A stretch of DNA of 64,000 nucleotides from Phragmitibacter sp965284365 (GCA_965284365.1 OZ260079.1:5084001-5148000), one strand, 5' to 3'. Shown: positions 36,144-46,361, numbered from the stretch's first letter. A program made the numbers and translations. The notes: a model not told the origin generated them from the sequence alone.

Positions 36144-36842
36144 ATGAAAACTAAGATTCTTAGAAGCGCCGACCGCGGACACGCCAATCACGGCTGGCTG
36201 GATACCTACCACAGCTTCAGCTTTGGCGACTACTACAATCCGCAATGGATGGGCTACCGCAGCTTGCGGGTGTTGAACGACGACCTAGTCATGCCCGGCA
36301 TGGGCTTCCCCATGCATCCGCACAAAGACATGGAAATCATCAGCTATGTCCTGAGCGGTGCTCTGGCGCACGAGGACAGTATGGGCAATCGCCGGGTGGT
36401 AAACGCCGGAGAGTTCCAGTTCATGTCTGCGGGCTCAGGAGTCAGGCACAGCGAATACAATCCCTCCACCAGCGAGGCTACGCGACTATTGCAGATCTGG
36501 ATCAAGCCCACACAAAAAGGTGCAACGCCGCGCTACGCAGAGAAGTCCATGGCCGAAGCTCCCGCCGGAAGTTCCTATCTGATCGCGAGCCCGACAGGCC
36601 GTGATGAATCCATCGCGCTGCGGCAAAACGCTGACTTATGGCTCGCCAAACTGCATGCCGACCAAAGTATCGAACACAAGCTGCCCGCTGGCCAGCATGC
36701 CTGGGTGCATGTGGCGGAAGGTGACATTTCTCTCAATAGTGAGTCTTTGCGGGCCGGTGATGCCGCAGCTATCGAAGCAGACGGCGTTCTCAAACTCACC
36801 GCGAACAAACCTTCTCAAGTTCTCATTTTCAATCTCGACTGA
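36144..36842 (+). CDS. pirin family protein (YhaK/quercetinase-like cupin)
   Basis: A 232-residue bicupin. The N-terminal cupin has the metal ligands in FPMHPHKDMEIISYVLSG (His, His, Glu-type) preceded by WLDTYHSFSFGDYY, typical of the pirin/YhaK family. Known: members act as quercetin 2,3-dioxygenases or redox sensors; the true substrate is unknown. The second cupin looks degenerate. It is the first gene of a pair with wrbA (58-base gap) under the LysR-type operator, pointing to handling of quinones or flavonoid-like aromatics. Confidence 0.88.
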   Translation: MKTKILRSADRGHANHGWLDTYHSFSFGDYYNPQWMGYRSLRVLNDDLVMPGMGFPMHPHKDMEIISYVLSGALAHEDSMGNRRVVNAGEFQFMSAGSGVRHSEYNPSTSEATRLLQIWIKPTQKGATPRYAEKSMAEAPAGSSYLIASPTGRDESIALRQNADLWLAKLHADQSIEHKLPAGQHAWVHVAEGDISLNSESLRAGDAAAIEADGVLKLTANKPSQVLIFNLD

Positions 36843-36900
36843 ATCCTCAGAAAAGACTGACCAACAAATACAACCAACCATTCATCTATAAATCGATATC

Positions 36901-37500
36901 ATGAGCAAGATCCTAGTCCTCTACTATTCCACCTACGGTCACGTTGAAACTCTCGCGGGCGCCATCGCCGAAGGCGCAAAGTCCGTGGACGGCACCGAAG
37001 TCATCATCAAGCGCGTCCCGGAAACCATGCCTCCCGATGTGGCCAAGCAATACGGCGCCAAGCTTGATCAATCGGCCCCAGAAGCGTCACCAAAGGAACT
37101 CGGCGAATACGATGCCATCATTTTCGGCACGCCCACGCGTTTCGGCAACATGGCCGCGCAGATGCGCAATTTCCTCGATCAGACCGGCAGCCTCTGGATG
37201 CAGGGCGCGCTCGTGGGCAAGGTGGGCAGTGTCTTCACCAGCACCGGCACTGGCGGCGGGAACGAAAGCACGATCATCAGTTTCGTCACAACCCTCATGC
37301 ATCACGGCATGGTCTACGTTGGCCTTCCCTATTCCTGCCCGGAACTGGCGGACATCAGTGAAGTCAAAGGCGGATCACCCTGGGGCGCCGCCACCATCGC
37401 AGGTGCGGACGGTTCACGTCAGCCCAGCGCCAAGGAACTGGCCCAGGCAAAGTTCCAAGGCAAGCACGTAGCTCAGATCGCTGCAAAGCTGAGCAAGTAA
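36901..37500 (+). CDS. wrbA: NAD(P)H:quinone oxidoreductase
   Basis: A 199-residue flavodoxin-like protein. FMN-binding loops: YYSTYGHVETLAGAIAEGA, GTPTRFGNMAAQMRNFLDQTG and FTSTGTGGGNEST, all as in WrbA. Length and motifs match the four-helix-bundle tetrameric WrbA. Known: reduces quinones by two electrons, avoiding semiquinone radicals. It follows the pirin gene on the same strand, consistent with one transcript regulated by LysR. Confidence 0.95.
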   Translation: MSKILVLYYSTYGHVETLAGAIAEGAKSVDGTEVIIKRVPETMPPDVAKQYGAKLDQSAPEASPKELGEYDAIIFGTPTRFGNMAAQMRNFLDQTGSLWMQGALVGKVGSVFTSTGTGGGNESTIISFVTTLMHHGMVYVGLPYSCPELADISEVKGGSPWGAATIAGADGSRQPSAKELAQAKFQGKHVAQIAAKLSK

Positions 37501-37528
37501 CCTCGCTGACTGAGAACAGGTGTGCCGC

Positions 37529-38707
37529 TTAGGATAGCCGATCCCGAAAGTCTTCGTATCCAAAACGGCGCACCACCTTCAGTTCATCCGTTGCCGGATC
37601 ATAAGTCCCAATGTCGGGATGCGGCACACCGTTGAAGGTCGTGGTCTTCACCATGGTATAATGCGCCATGTCAGTGAAGACAAGGTTATCTCCCGGGTTT
37701 AGTGGCTGATCAAAAGCGTATTCGCCAATGACATCCCCGGCGAGACACGAGGTCCCGCCAAGCTTGTAGGAGTGCGGTTTGTTCCCGGGTAGATCGGCGC
37801 CGAGGATTTGCGGACGGTAAGGCATCTCCAGCACGTCCGGCATATGACACGTGGCAGAGACATCGAGAATCGCTGTCTGATTGCCATGCACTCCGACCAC
37901 ATCCAGCACCGACGTGACAAGGTATCCGGTGTTCAAAGCAATGGCTTCACCGGGCTCCAGATAAACTTCCACGTTGTAACGTTCCTTGAAGCTTCTCACC
38001 AAGCGTATGACGCGCTCCACATCATATCCGGGCTTCGTGATGTGATGACCACCGCCCATGTTCACCCACTGCACTTGCTTGAGGAATTTGGGGAAACGCT
38101 TCTCCACTGAATCGAGAACCTTCTCAAGCACGTCTGAATCCTGTTCACACAGGGCATGGAAATGCAGCCCTTCCAAGCCTTCGAGATCTGCGTCATCCGT
38201 TTCGATCGACCGGGTTCCCAGTCGGCAACCCGGTGAGCAGGGATCATACAGTGCCACCTCCACGGTGGATACTTCCGGGTTCACGCGCAGGCCGGCGCTG
38301 GGGGCATGGCCATTGGCTTTGGCTGCCTCCAGCGTGGGCCGGAACTTGCGCCATTGCGCCAGAGAGTTGAAGGAGATGTGATTGGAGATCGGAATGATCT
38401 GCTCCATCTCCGCGGGTTTGAAGGCCGGACAATAAACGTGCACCTCACGGCCGAATTCATGCCGGGCGAGCAGTGCCTCATTGAGACCGCTGGCGCAGCA
38501 GCCACTGAGATATTGCCGCACAAGAGGAAAAGTGGAGAACATGGCAAAGCCCTTCAGCGCGAGGAGCACCTTGCAGCCCGACTCCTTTTGGACATAGGCC
38601 AGCAGTTCCAGGTTCTTCTTCAGCAACGCGAGATCCACGACATACGCCGGACTGCTGACGCGGGATGGATCAAAAGAAAGCGGATGGGGCGAGGTGGGCG
38701 AGTGCAT
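37529..38707 (-). CDS. nspC: carboxynorspermidine decarboxylase
   Basis: A 392-residue fold type III PLP enzyme. The PLP lysine lies in LLALKGFAMF; WVNMGGGHHITK and YLEPGEAI are the phosphate-binding and glycine loops; the C-terminal part has TSCLAGDVIGEYAF with the catalytic Cys and Asp. Known: decarboxylates carboxynorspermidine or carboxyspermidine to norspermidine or spermidine, an alternative polyamine route common in Verrucomicrobia. Its dehydrogenase partner (CASDH) is not in the window. It lies 107 bases downstream of the sigma factor on the same strand. Confidence 0.94.
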   Translation of the reverse strand: MHSPTSPHPLSFDPSRVSSPAYVVDLALLKKNLELLAYVQKESGCKVLLALKGFAMFSTFPLVRQYLSGCCASGLNEALLARHEFGREVHVYCPAFKPAEMEQIIPISNHISFNSLAQWRKFRPTLEAAKANGHAPSAGLRVNPEVSTVEVALYDPCSPGCRLGTRSIETDDADLEGLEGLHFHALCEQDSDVLEKVLDSVEKRFPKFLKQVQWVNMGGGHHITKPGYDVERVIRLVRSFKERYNVEVYLEPGEAIALNTGYLVTSVLDVVGVHGNQTAILDVSATCHMPDVLEMPYRPQILGADLPGNKPHSYKLGGTSCLAGDVIGEYAFDQPLNPGDNLVFTDMAHYTMVKTTTFNGVPHPDIGTYDPATDELKVVRRFGYEDFRDRLS

Positions 38708-38814
38708 TTCGGGAAGCGGATCTGACCGCAGTCAGGCCCGCTTGTTCGCAGCAATCGAAGGACGGTGCAATGCGATTTCGACGAAGGTGTCCGAAATGCC
38801 ACCGGACAAAGTTG

Positions 38815-39486
38815 TCATGCTTCCGGGTCCAAATAGCCTGCCAGCTTCTCTTTGAGGATGTTGCGGGCGCGGAAGATGAGGCTTTTTACGGCGGAGAGAG
38901 ACATGTCGAGCACCACGCAAATCTCCTCGTACGGCATGTCCTCGTAGCGACGGAGACTGACGGCGAGGCGCTGCTTTTCCGGCAGACTGGCGATGGCCTG
39001 GTCGATGGCACGTTCCAGTTCTTCCTGCTGGGCGACCGTGTCGGGATTCGTCCGGGATGGGGCAGCGGTTTCGTAGTGATGTTCCTCCTGCTCCGCCTCG
39101 ATGGAGACCTCCCGTTTGCGCCCCCGGCGCCGGACTTCGTTGAAGACGAGGTTCCGCGTGATGGTAAAAAGCCAGGTCGTGAACTTCGCCGAAGGTTCAT
39201 ACCGTGATGCCGATCTCCAAACGCGCACGAACACCTGCTGGGCGATGTCGTGGGCGTCATCCAGATTATTCAGCATGCGGGCCACCGTGCCGATGACGGC
39301 GCGCTGGTGCAGTTCCACCAGCTTCTCGAAGGAGGCCACATCGCCCTCTTTCACGCGCAGCATCAGCCGCACGTTCTCCGCATCGCTGGACGTGTCGAGG
39401 GGACTCGACTCTGGGGCTTGCGTCCAGTCAGGCATATTCCAATCGAAAAAAGGGGGCGGGGTGACGACCATGCTAAGCGTGGACAT
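38815..39486 (-). CDS. ECF RNA polymerase sigma factor
   Basis: A 223-residue RpoE-like protein. Region 2 has VELHQRAVIGTVARMLNN and AHDIAQQVFVRVW (DNA melting/-10 recognition); region 4 has LPEKQRLAVSLRRYEDMPYEEI with the helix-turn-helix and SLSAVKSLIFRAR. The N-terminus of about 40 residues is non-conserved; start codons at 39471 or 39435 are possible. No anti-sigma gene follows; the next gene is nspC. Divergent from uvrA, with starts 42 bases apart. Confidence 0.92.
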   Translation of the reverse strand: MSTLSMVVTPPPFFDWNMPDWTQAPESSPLDTSSDAENVRLMLRVKEGDVASFEKLVELHQRAVIGTVARMLNNLDDAHDIAQQVFVRVWRSASRYEPSAKFTTWLFTITRNLVFNEVRRRGRKREVSIEAEQEEHHYETAAPSRTNPDTVAQQEELERAIDQAIASLPEKQRLAVSLRRYEDMPYEEICVVLDMSLSAVKSLIFRARNILKEKLAGYLDPEA

Positions 39487-39528
39487 GCGCAGTGTAAACC
39501 GCCGCCTCGTCGTAAGGTTTCACACAGA

Positions 39529-42528
39529 ATGGAGATTGCGAAAAGGGCTGTCCCCGGGCTATCTGTCTCCCCTGTGCCTGAGGCTGATTCTCAACAACCC
39601 AATACCGTTTCCCAAGACCTGATCGGCTGGATTCGCGTTCGAGGCGCGCGCCAGCATAACCTGCGGAGCGTGGACCTGGACATTCCCCGCGGGAAATTCG
39701 TGGTGCTGACCGGCGTGAGCGGCTCTGGCAAGTCGTCGTTGGCCTTTGACACCCTCTATGCCGAAGGTCAACGCCGCTACGTACAGAGCCTCTCGGCCTA
39801 TGCGCGGCAGTTCCTTGACCAGCTTGACAAGCCCGATGTGGACTTCATCGACGGCCTCTCGCCCGCCGTGGCCATCGAACAGCGCACCGGTGCGCACAAT
39901 CCGAGGTCCACCATCGCCACGACGACGGAGGTCTATGATTATCTCCGCGTCCTCTTCGCCGCTGCGGGGCAGCCGCATGACCCCGAAACCGGCGAATTAC
40001 TGAAGAAGAAGAGCTCGTCGGAGATCGCCGATGAGCTGTTGGCTTTGCCCGAAAGCACACGCCTTATCCTGTTGGCGCCACTCACGGGCGGGCATGTGGC
40101 GGATGTGAAAAGTCTGGCAGACAAACTGCGCCGCCAAGGATTTATCCGCGTGCGAGTGGATGGGGAAATCCACGAGCTCGACGCGGATTACAGGCTACCT
40201 CGCGATAGCAGGCACGTCGTCGAAGCGGTCATTGACCGCCTTGTCGTGCGCGAAGGCGTGCGGCAACGGCTCATGGAGTCGCTGGAAACCGCGCTGAAAT
40301 GGAATGCCAACGAGATTCGCTGCCTGACGGGCGAAGGCGAAATGAAGTCTTTCACCACCGCACTGGCAAACCCACGAACCGGACTCGTGCTGGAGACCTT
40401 CACGCCCAAGCACTTTTCCTTCAACACCCATGTCGGCGCCTGCCCCACCTGCCAGGGAGTAGGGACGGTGATGGCCGCCGATCCGAAGCTCTTTGTGCCT
40501 GATGAGACCAAATCCATCAAAGACGGCGCCGTGAAATCATGGTGGGCCCATCAGGCAAAGATGAAAGGCCTGCAGGACAAGGCCGTCGAAGGACTGGCCA
40601 AGCACTTCCGCGCCGATTTGAATGCGCCATTCAAATCTCTCAGCCAGGACTTTCGGCAGGCCCTGTTTTACGGCACCGGAGACACGCCCGTGCCGACGGG
40701 TTGGAAGCTGAATGAGCGACAACGCAGCGTGGAAAAACCCTTCGAGGGGTTGGTGACGCAATGCGAGCGCCTGCATGAAGAGACCAAGACGGACAAGCTC
40801 CGTTCCATGCTGGCCCGTTACATGAATCCCCTGCCCTGCAAAACGTGCCAGGGGAAGCGGTTGAGGCCGGAGTCCCTTGCCGTGACGCTCAGCAGCCGCG
40901 CTTCTGCGATGGATCCCACCACAGAACTGAACATTCACGACTACACGCGCCTTTCCATCACCAGCGCCGTGTTGTGGATGAAGAACCTGATCCTGACCGA
41001 ACTTCAGCAAAAGTTCTGTCCGGACCTGCAGCGTGAAATTATCAAGCGGCTGGATTTCCTGACTGAGGTCGGTCTCGGCTACCTGACATTGGACCGCGAA
41101 AGCGCCTCTTTATCCGGCGGTGAAGCCCAGCGGATTCGGCTCGCCTCACAAATCGGCGCGGGTCTCTCGGGAGTCTTGTATGTGCTGGATGAACCGAGTA
41201 TCGGTCTGCACCCCTCAGATAACGAACGCCTCATCGGCACGCTCAAGCGTTTGCGAGACTTGGGGAATTCCGTCCTCGTGGTTGAGCATGACGCGGATAC
41301 CATGAAGGCGGCAGACTGGCTAATCGAACTGGGTCCAGGAGCGGGCCCAGAGGGGGGCCTCTTGATCGCCCAGGGGCCTCCAGCTGAGGTCATGAAAGAT
41401 GTGCGCTCACTCACGGGTGGATTCCTGAGCGAGCGACACACTATCGCTGTCCCACGCACCCGCATTCCGCCACGGGATGAAAAGCGAGCCGCGCTCTTTG
41501 AATCGCCGCAGGACGACCCTGCGTGGCTCACCGTGCATGATGCCACGGAGCACAACCTCCAGAATGTCACGGCCAGTATCCCGTTGGGTTGCTTTGTCTG
41601 CATCACCGGGGCCTCTGGAAGCGGAAAGTCCTCACTCGTAGATGGAGTGCTGCGAAAGGCGCTCATGCGGCACTTTTACAGTGCTAAGGATGAGCCCGGT
41701 GCGCACGGTCATATCAGCGGTCTCCATGGCATTGATAAGGTCATTGTCATCGACCAAAGTTCCATCGGGCGTAGTCCCCGCTCCAATCCCGCTACCTATG
41801 TGGGCGCCTTCACGGTCATTCGGGAGATCTTTGCGCAACTACCAGCCTCCCGCGTGCGAGGATATGAAGCGAACCGCTTCAGCTTCAATGTCGCCGGGGG
41901 CCGCTGCGAAAAGTGCGGGGGCGACGGCGTCCTTACCGTGGACATGCATTTCCTCAGCGACGTGCAAGTGACTTGCGATCAATGCCACGGGAAGCGTTAC
42001 AACGCGGAGACTCTGGAGATTTCCTACAAGGGTCGATCCATCTCCGATGTCCTGGAGATGACGATAGCCGAAGCCTGCCGTTTCTTTGGGAAGATCCCAC
42101 AGCTTTTCCCCAAGTTGCATGCTCTGGAACAAGTCGGACTTGGCTATGTGAAACTCGGTCAGAGTGGCGCATCCCTCTCCGGCGGCGAAGCTCAGCGCGT
42201 GAAACTGGCAGCTGAGTTGGCCAAGCGTTCTACGGGACGAACGCTGTACCTGTTGGATGAACCCACGACTGGCTTGCATTTGGCTGACATCGAAACCCTT
42301 CTCCAGGTGCTTCTGCGGCTCCGGGATGCGGGCAACACCTTAGTCGTAATCGAGCACCACCTCGATGTCATCAAATGCGCCGACTGGATCATTGATATGG
42401 GTCCCGGTGGTGGCAGCCACGGTGGGAACATCGTGGCGGCTGGGACCCCGGAACAAGTCGCAGCAAGTGACCAGAGCCTCACGGGCAGGTTCCTCAGAAA
42501 GGTCTTGAGCGGAAGTGGAGTCCGGTGA
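39529..42528 (+). CDS. uvrA: excinuclease ABC subunit A
   Basis: 999 residues from the ATG at 39529; the frame extends further upstream through the sigma gene and that extension is rejected. Two ABC ATPase halves: Walker A GVSGSGKSSLAFDTLYAEG and GASGSGKSSLVDGVL, signatures LSGGEAQRIRLA and LSGGEAQRVKLA. The second zinc module is CEKCGGDGV and CDQCHGKRYN, which supports damaged-DNA binding; the first has CPTCQGVGTV and CKTCQGKRL. Role: damage recognition in nucleotide excision repair with UvrB. Because its start abuts the sigma gene, promoters of both lie in about 40 bases. Confidence 0.95.
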   Translation: MEIAKRAVPGLSVSPVPEADSQQPNTVSQDLIGWIRVRGARQHNLRSVDLDIPRGKFVVLTGVSGSGKSSLAFDTLYAEGQRRYVQSLSAYARQFLDQLDKPDVDFIDGLSPAVAIEQRTGAHNPRSTIATTTEVYDYLRVLFAAAGQPHDPETGELLKKKSSSEIADELLALPESTRLILLAPLTGGHVADVKSLADKLRRQGFIRVRVDGEIHELDADYRLPRDSRHVVEAVIDRLVVREGVRQRLMESLETALKWNANEIRCLTGEGEMKSFTTALANPRTGLVLETFTPKHFSFNTHVGACPTCQGVGTVMAADPKLFVPDETKSIKDGAVKSWWAHQAKMKGLQDKAVEGLAKHFRADLNAPFKSLSQDFRQALFYGTGDTPVPTGWKLNERQRSVEKPFEGLVTQCERLHEETKTDKLRSMLARYMNPLPCKTCQGKRLRPESLAVTLSSRASAMDPTTELNIHDYTRLSITSAVLWMKNLILTELQQKFCPDLQREIIKRLDFLTEVGLGYLTLDRESASLSGGEAQRIRLASQIGAGLSGVLYVLDEPSIGLHPSDNERLIGTLKRLRDLGNSVLVVEHDADTMKAADWLIELGPGAGPEGGLLIAQGPPAEVMKDVRSLTGGFLSERHTIAVPRTRIPPRDEKRAALFESPQDDPAWLTVHDATEHNLQNVTASIPLGCFVCITGASGSGKSSLVDGVLRKALMRHFYSAKDEPGAHGHISGLHGIDKVIVIDQSSIGRSPRSNPATYVGAFTVIREIFAQLPASRVRGYEANRFSFNVAGGRCEKCGGDGVLTVDMHFLSDVQVTCDQCHGKRYNAETLEISYKGRSISDVLEMTIAEACRFFGKIPQLFPKLHALEQVGLGYVKLGQSGASLSGGEAQRVKLAAELAKRSTGRTLYLLDEPTTGLHLADIETLLQVLLRLRDAGNTLVVIEHHLDVIKCADWIIDMGPGGGSHGGNIVAAGTPEQVAASDQSLTGRFLRKVLSGSGVR

Positions 42529-42546
42529 AGGTATGATTTTAGCGGC

Positions 42547-45132
42547 ATGAGCAAAAACGCAGCCTCTACCCCGGACCCTGTGTCCAGATTTTTTCGCAGA
42601 CCCTTCGGGCTTCTGCTTTTGGCATGTGCCGCCATCCTGGCGCCAATTTCCGCCGAAGCTCAGCCGGCTAACAAACTTGTAGATGCGCCGGGCTACCAGG
42701 CCGCATTACGTGCTTCTAGTCAGGGACTTCACGATGTCGCTGCCGTAAAATACCAGCGGCTGCTGAAAGAACGTGTCTGGCCCAATGATGAAGGACGGAT
42801 TCTCTCTGAGAGATTGGTAGACGCCCTTATTCGCTCTCGCCAGCCTCAGCAGGCATTGCAAGCACTGGCTTTACTTGAGATTCCCGAGGGAAGTTTCTGG
42901 AAAGGTCAGGCGCTTCTTCAGCAACGCAAATACCGTGATGCCGAAACCTCGCTAAAGGAATACTTGGAAAAAGGAGGCGCAAACGTGGCTGCCGCAAAAC
43001 TGGCTCTTGGCCGGGCGATCACTGCGCAAGGTCGCGAAAACACCGGGCGCCAGTATTTCAAAGATTTACTCAACACTTCAGCTCTTGTCACAGAGCAGGC
43101 TTGGCTCCTTTGGAATGAGTCGGAGATTGTGGTGGGCCGCAGTCCTGCGGTGCTCAAACGATTGGGCGACTATCGCGGCACACCGGAGGTGGAGTTCCTG
43201 AAGGCCTGCGCGCATCTGAAAATGCGCGATGGAAAACAGGCGGAAATCCTGTTGCGCCGAATCTTGGAGCCAAAAGTTGAGATCAGCCAGTTCTTGCATG
43301 ACGCCTCTGTCATCCGTCTCGCGGAAGCCTATGCTTTGCAGGGCAGGCCTTCGACGGCAACCCGGATGTTGATCAACTTCCTGGACAGTGACGTCCCATC
43401 CAGGTTTTTCGAACAAGCTTTCGCGACCCTCTCGGTCGTTTCGGCGGAGGAAGACAAGGAAGATTACATCGAGAAGCTTGAGGTCTGGTCCGCAACTTCC
43501 ACGCCCGGCGAACGCCGTGGATTGGCCATGTATTACCTCGCGCAGGAAGAGGTGGCAGAGGGCCGGAACGATGTCGCGATCCGCCTGCTCGAATCCCTCC
43601 ATCAGGAATTCCCCGCGCATCAGCGCACCGACCAGATCCTGCGGCAGCTCATGAGCTTGCATGGGATTGTCCGTGCGGATGAACGAGTGCTGGAATTGGC
43701 CAACGAATGGCGCAGCCTCTACGGCTCTGGAGGTGAGGATACCGTGGACTTTCTCACTGGCACTATCCGGTTTTCCCGTGGCGAGTATGACGATGCTTAC
43801 ACGCTTTTCCATCGTTCCGCGAGCCAGGCCTCCGACGCCTTACAGAAACAGCGGGCCATCTATAATGCCGCCATCTCGGCACTGGTAGCTGGCCAAAATC
43901 GGCTGTTCCAGAATTGCGTGGCAGAGACGGCCGAACTTGCGGCAGCAACGGTAAACCCAGATAAAACAAAAGACGCGAAGGACCAGAGCGCGAACGTCGA
44001 CCAGGCTGCCCGTCTGCTGCTGGAGAGAGCCCTACACCTTGCCACCAATCGCGAATCCGGCGGCGAAGACGCTCTCCTGGAGTTCATCCAAACCCATCCC
44101 GCTGACCCGCGCGCCGCAGAGGCCTACACAGCCATTGCAGAACTCTGCCTGCTGGACGTTCCGGTCCGCTCAAAAGCTGCCCATGCTGCCTTGGAATCGG
44201 CTCGCAAACTCCCTGATCTGAGCGCCCCCGCGAGAGAAAGACTCGACTACACCAGCTTGTGGTTGCGGGAGGCCGAGCAGGACTATGCGAAGGTGGCATC
44301 AGAAGGCTTGGCCTTCCTCGCACAATGGCCTCAATCGACCCGCAGGGACGAGATTCGTATCAAAACCTCCCAAGCTTTTTATCGGTTGGAGGACTATGGC
44401 AAAGCTCAGGCTCAGTTTGAAGAACTTGTCGAAGAGCACCCGGAATCCCCATATGCTGAGACCGCTCTCTTCTTCGCGGGGAAGGCAGCGATGAACCTTT
44501 TGACCACGGAAGGCGTCGAGAAAGCCCTCACTTTGTGGGCCGATGTTGTGGCGAGAAGCGGTCCTCTCGCGCCTGAGGCTCGGCGGCTCCAGGCCGCGGC
44601 AAAACGCCGTTTGGGCAAAGAGGGCGAAGCGCTTCTGGTTGTCGAGGATCTGCTGGCAGCGACTCCCCCGCCCTCCGGCGACACGCTTTACTCCCTGCAG
44701 GCTGAAAAAGGCGAACTGCTCGTGTTGTTGTCTCGCTCTGACCCCAAGCGTCTGGAGGAGGCAGCTCAGGTATTCGCCGCTTTAACTCAGAACGCCACAG
44801 CTTCACGTCACTGGCGCAGCCGCGCCGGCGTGCTTTTGGCGCAATGTTACCGCCAGCAAGCCAAGGATTCCGAGGCTCTGGAAGCCTGCTACAATGTGGT
44901 TGAAGCCTGCCTCACCAAACTATCCACCGAACCCATCACACCCGCGGAACATCAGTGGTTCTACCGCGCAGGATTTATCGCGCTGGAGATTCTGGAAGCG
45001 CGGGAGGAATGGGAGGCTGCCGCGAACTTTGCTGACCGCCTTGCCACCAGCGGTGGCGACCGCTCGGAAGAAGCAAAACAGCGCGCGACCCGCCTGCGCC
45101 TGGAACATTTCCTTTGGGAGAAGAATCCTTAG
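42547..45132 (+). CDS. long TPR-repeat exported protein
   Basis: 861 residues with a leader ending in SAEAQPA. The body is a string of helical repeats (for example LQQRKYRDAETSLKEYL, ALYQ-like units and YGKAQAQFEELVEEHPESPYAETALFF) typical of tetratricopeptide solenoids of the BamD/YbgF type. Function not known; probably an envelope scaffold. It starts 18 bases after uvrA and may be transcribed with it. The start has GGCATG context only; no better in-frame start exists. Confidence 0.82.
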   Translation: MSKNAASTPDPVSRFFRRPFGLLLLACAAILAPISAEAQPANKLVDAPGYQAALRASSQGLHDVAAVKYQRLLKERVWPNDEGRILSERLVDALIRSRQPQQALQALALLEIPEGSFWKGQALLQQRKYRDAETSLKEYLEKGGANVAAAKLALGRAITAQGRENTGRQYFKDLLNTSALVTEQAWLLWNESEIVVGRSPAVLKRLGDYRGTPEVEFLKACAHLKMRDGKQAEILLRRILEPKVEISQFLHDASVIRLAEAYALQGRPSTATRMLINFLDSDVPSRFFEQAFATLSVVSAEEDKEDYIEKLEVWSATSTPGERRGLAMYYLAQEEVAEGRNDVAIRLLESLHQEFPAHQRTDQILRQLMSLHGIVRADERVLELANEWRSLYGSGGEDTVDFLTGTIRFSRGEYDDAYTLFHRSASQASDALQKQRAIYNAAISALVAGQNRLFQNCVAETAELAAATVNPDKTKDAKDQSANVDQAARLLLERALHLATNRESGGEDALLEFIQTHPADPRAAEAYTAIAELCLLDVPVRSKAAHAALESARKLPDLSAPARERLDYTSLWLREAEQDYAKVASEGLAFLAQWPQSTRRDEIRIKTSQAFYRLEDYGKAQAQFEELVEEHPESPYAETALFFAGKAAMNLLTTEGVEKALTLWADVVARSGPLAPEARRLQAAAKRRLGKEGEALLVVEDLLAATPPPSGDTLYSLQAEKGELLVLLSRSDPKRLEEAAQVFAALTQNATASRHWRSRAGVLLAQCYRQQAKDSEALEACYNVVEACLTKLSTEPITPAEHQWFYRAGFIALEILEAREEWEAAANFADRLATSGGDRSEEAKQRATRLRLEHFLWEKNP

Positions 45133-45147
45133 CCAATCTTCCAAAAT

Positions 45148-45175
45148 CTTCGCGCCTTCGCGTCTTCGCGGTGAA
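45148..45175. repeat. cttcgcg-type short dispersed repeat
   Basis: Three near-tandem CTTCGCG units followed by GTGAA lie 16 bases after the TPR gene. Similar intergenic sequences recur in several bacterial phyla, but only one copy is seen in this window, so this is a suggestion. Confidence 0.4.
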
Positions 45176-45281
45176 TCCTAGTCCGTAATTCACTCCCCGC
45201 GCTCCGTCCTACACGGCTATTTGCTCGGAAATCACACTCGGACTTGCGCGTTTCCGCCTCTTTCCTAAAGTGACAGCCCCT

Positions 45282-46361
45282 ATGCGCGATCACGTTAAAC
45301 TGTTTATCCCAGGCCCTGTCGAAGTTTCTCCCGACACCATGGCGGCGATGTCTGCCCCCATGATAGGCCACCGCAGCAAAGATTTCCAAAATCTGTATGC
45401 GGAGATTCAGCCGAAGCTGCAAACCCTCTTTGGCACTGAGCAGTTGGTATTTCTCAGCACGTCTTCCGCATGGGGTGTCATGGAAGGTTCCATCCGGAAT
45501 CTGGTAAAGAAAAAGGTCCTCACCTGCGGTTGCGGTGCTTTCTCTGACAAGTGGCAGGACGTCGCCCTCCGTTGTGGTAAAGAGTCCGAACAATTGAAAG
45601 TGCCTTGGGGCAAACCCATCACCCCTGAATTGGTCGCCGAGAAGCTTTCGGCCGGTGGTTTTGATACGGTCACAGTGGTTCACAGCGAGACCTCAACGGG
45701 CGTGTTGAATCCTATTGCGGACATCGTGAAACTGAAAGCTCAATTCCCCGATGTGCTTTTTGTCGTGGATACTGTGTCGTCGTTCACAACCCTACCTATG
45801 CATTTCGATGACTTGGGTATCGATGTCTTGCTGACCGGTTCACAAAAGGCTTTCGCTCTGCCTCCAGGGCTTGCGATGTTTTCCGTAAGCGAAGCAGCTT
45901 ATGATCGCGCCTCCACCATTGCGGATCGCGGTTATTACTTCGACTTCCATGAATTCAAAGCCAATGGCGAAAAGCACATGACGCCGAGCACACCATGCAT
46001 CTCTTTGATCTACGGTCTGCGTCATCAACTGAACAAGATGTTTGATGAAGGCTTGGAGAATCGCTTCGCCCGTCATGCACGTCTCAATGATATGGTGCAC
46101 GGTTGGGTGCGGAAGCATGACTTCCCTTTCTTCGCTCCTGAAGGCTATCGCACACGCGGTCTTACTTGTGTAAAGAACAAGGAAGGCTTTGATGTCGGAG
46201 CATTTGTCAGCGCGTTGAAGAAGCGCCATAACCTCGCCATCGATGGTGGCTACGGTAAGATCAAAGGCGAAACCTTCCGCATCTCCAACATGGGTGATGA
46301 GACAGATGAGACCATCACGGAATTGCTTGCAGCGCTCGACGATACCATCGCGAGCCTTTGA
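45282..46361 (+). CDS. class V aminotransferase (alanine-glyoxylate/serine type)
   Basis: 359 residues from the ATG at 45282; an upstream GTG at 45270 is an alternative. The fold I PLP enzyme starts with LFIPGPVEVSP, has MIGHRSKDF early, the PLP aspartate in FVVDTVSSFTTLP, and the Schiff-base lysine in DVLLTGSQKAFALPPG. The GPV and HRS motifs place it with alanine-glyoxylate or serine-glyoxylate/phosphoserine-like aminotransferases. A hairpin follows. Role: interconversion of serine/alanine and glyoxylate or 3-phospho compounds; the exact substrate cannot be told by eye. Confidence 0.9.
   Translation: MRDHVKLFIPGPVEVSPDTMAAMSAPMIGHRSKDFQNLYAEIQPKLQTLFGTEQLVFLSTSSAWGVMEGSIRNLVKKKVLTCGCGAFSDKWQDVALRCGKESEQLKVPWGKPITPELVAEKLSAGGFDTVTVVHSETSTGVLNPIADIVKLKAQFPDVLFVVDTVSSFTTLPMHFDDLGIDVLLTGSQKAFALPPGLAMFSVSEAAYDRASTIADRGYYFDFHEFKANGEKHMTPSTPCISLIYGLRHQLNKMFDEGLENRFARHARLNDMVHGWVRKHDFPFFAPEGYRTRGLTCVKNKEGFDVGAFVSALKKRHNLAIDGGYGKIKGETFRISNMGDETDETITELLAALDDTIASL

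Noticed and set aside
39250..39528. Upstream extension of uvrA
   Set aside because: It is antisense to the sigma factor; the ATG at 39529 precedes the expected UvrA start.
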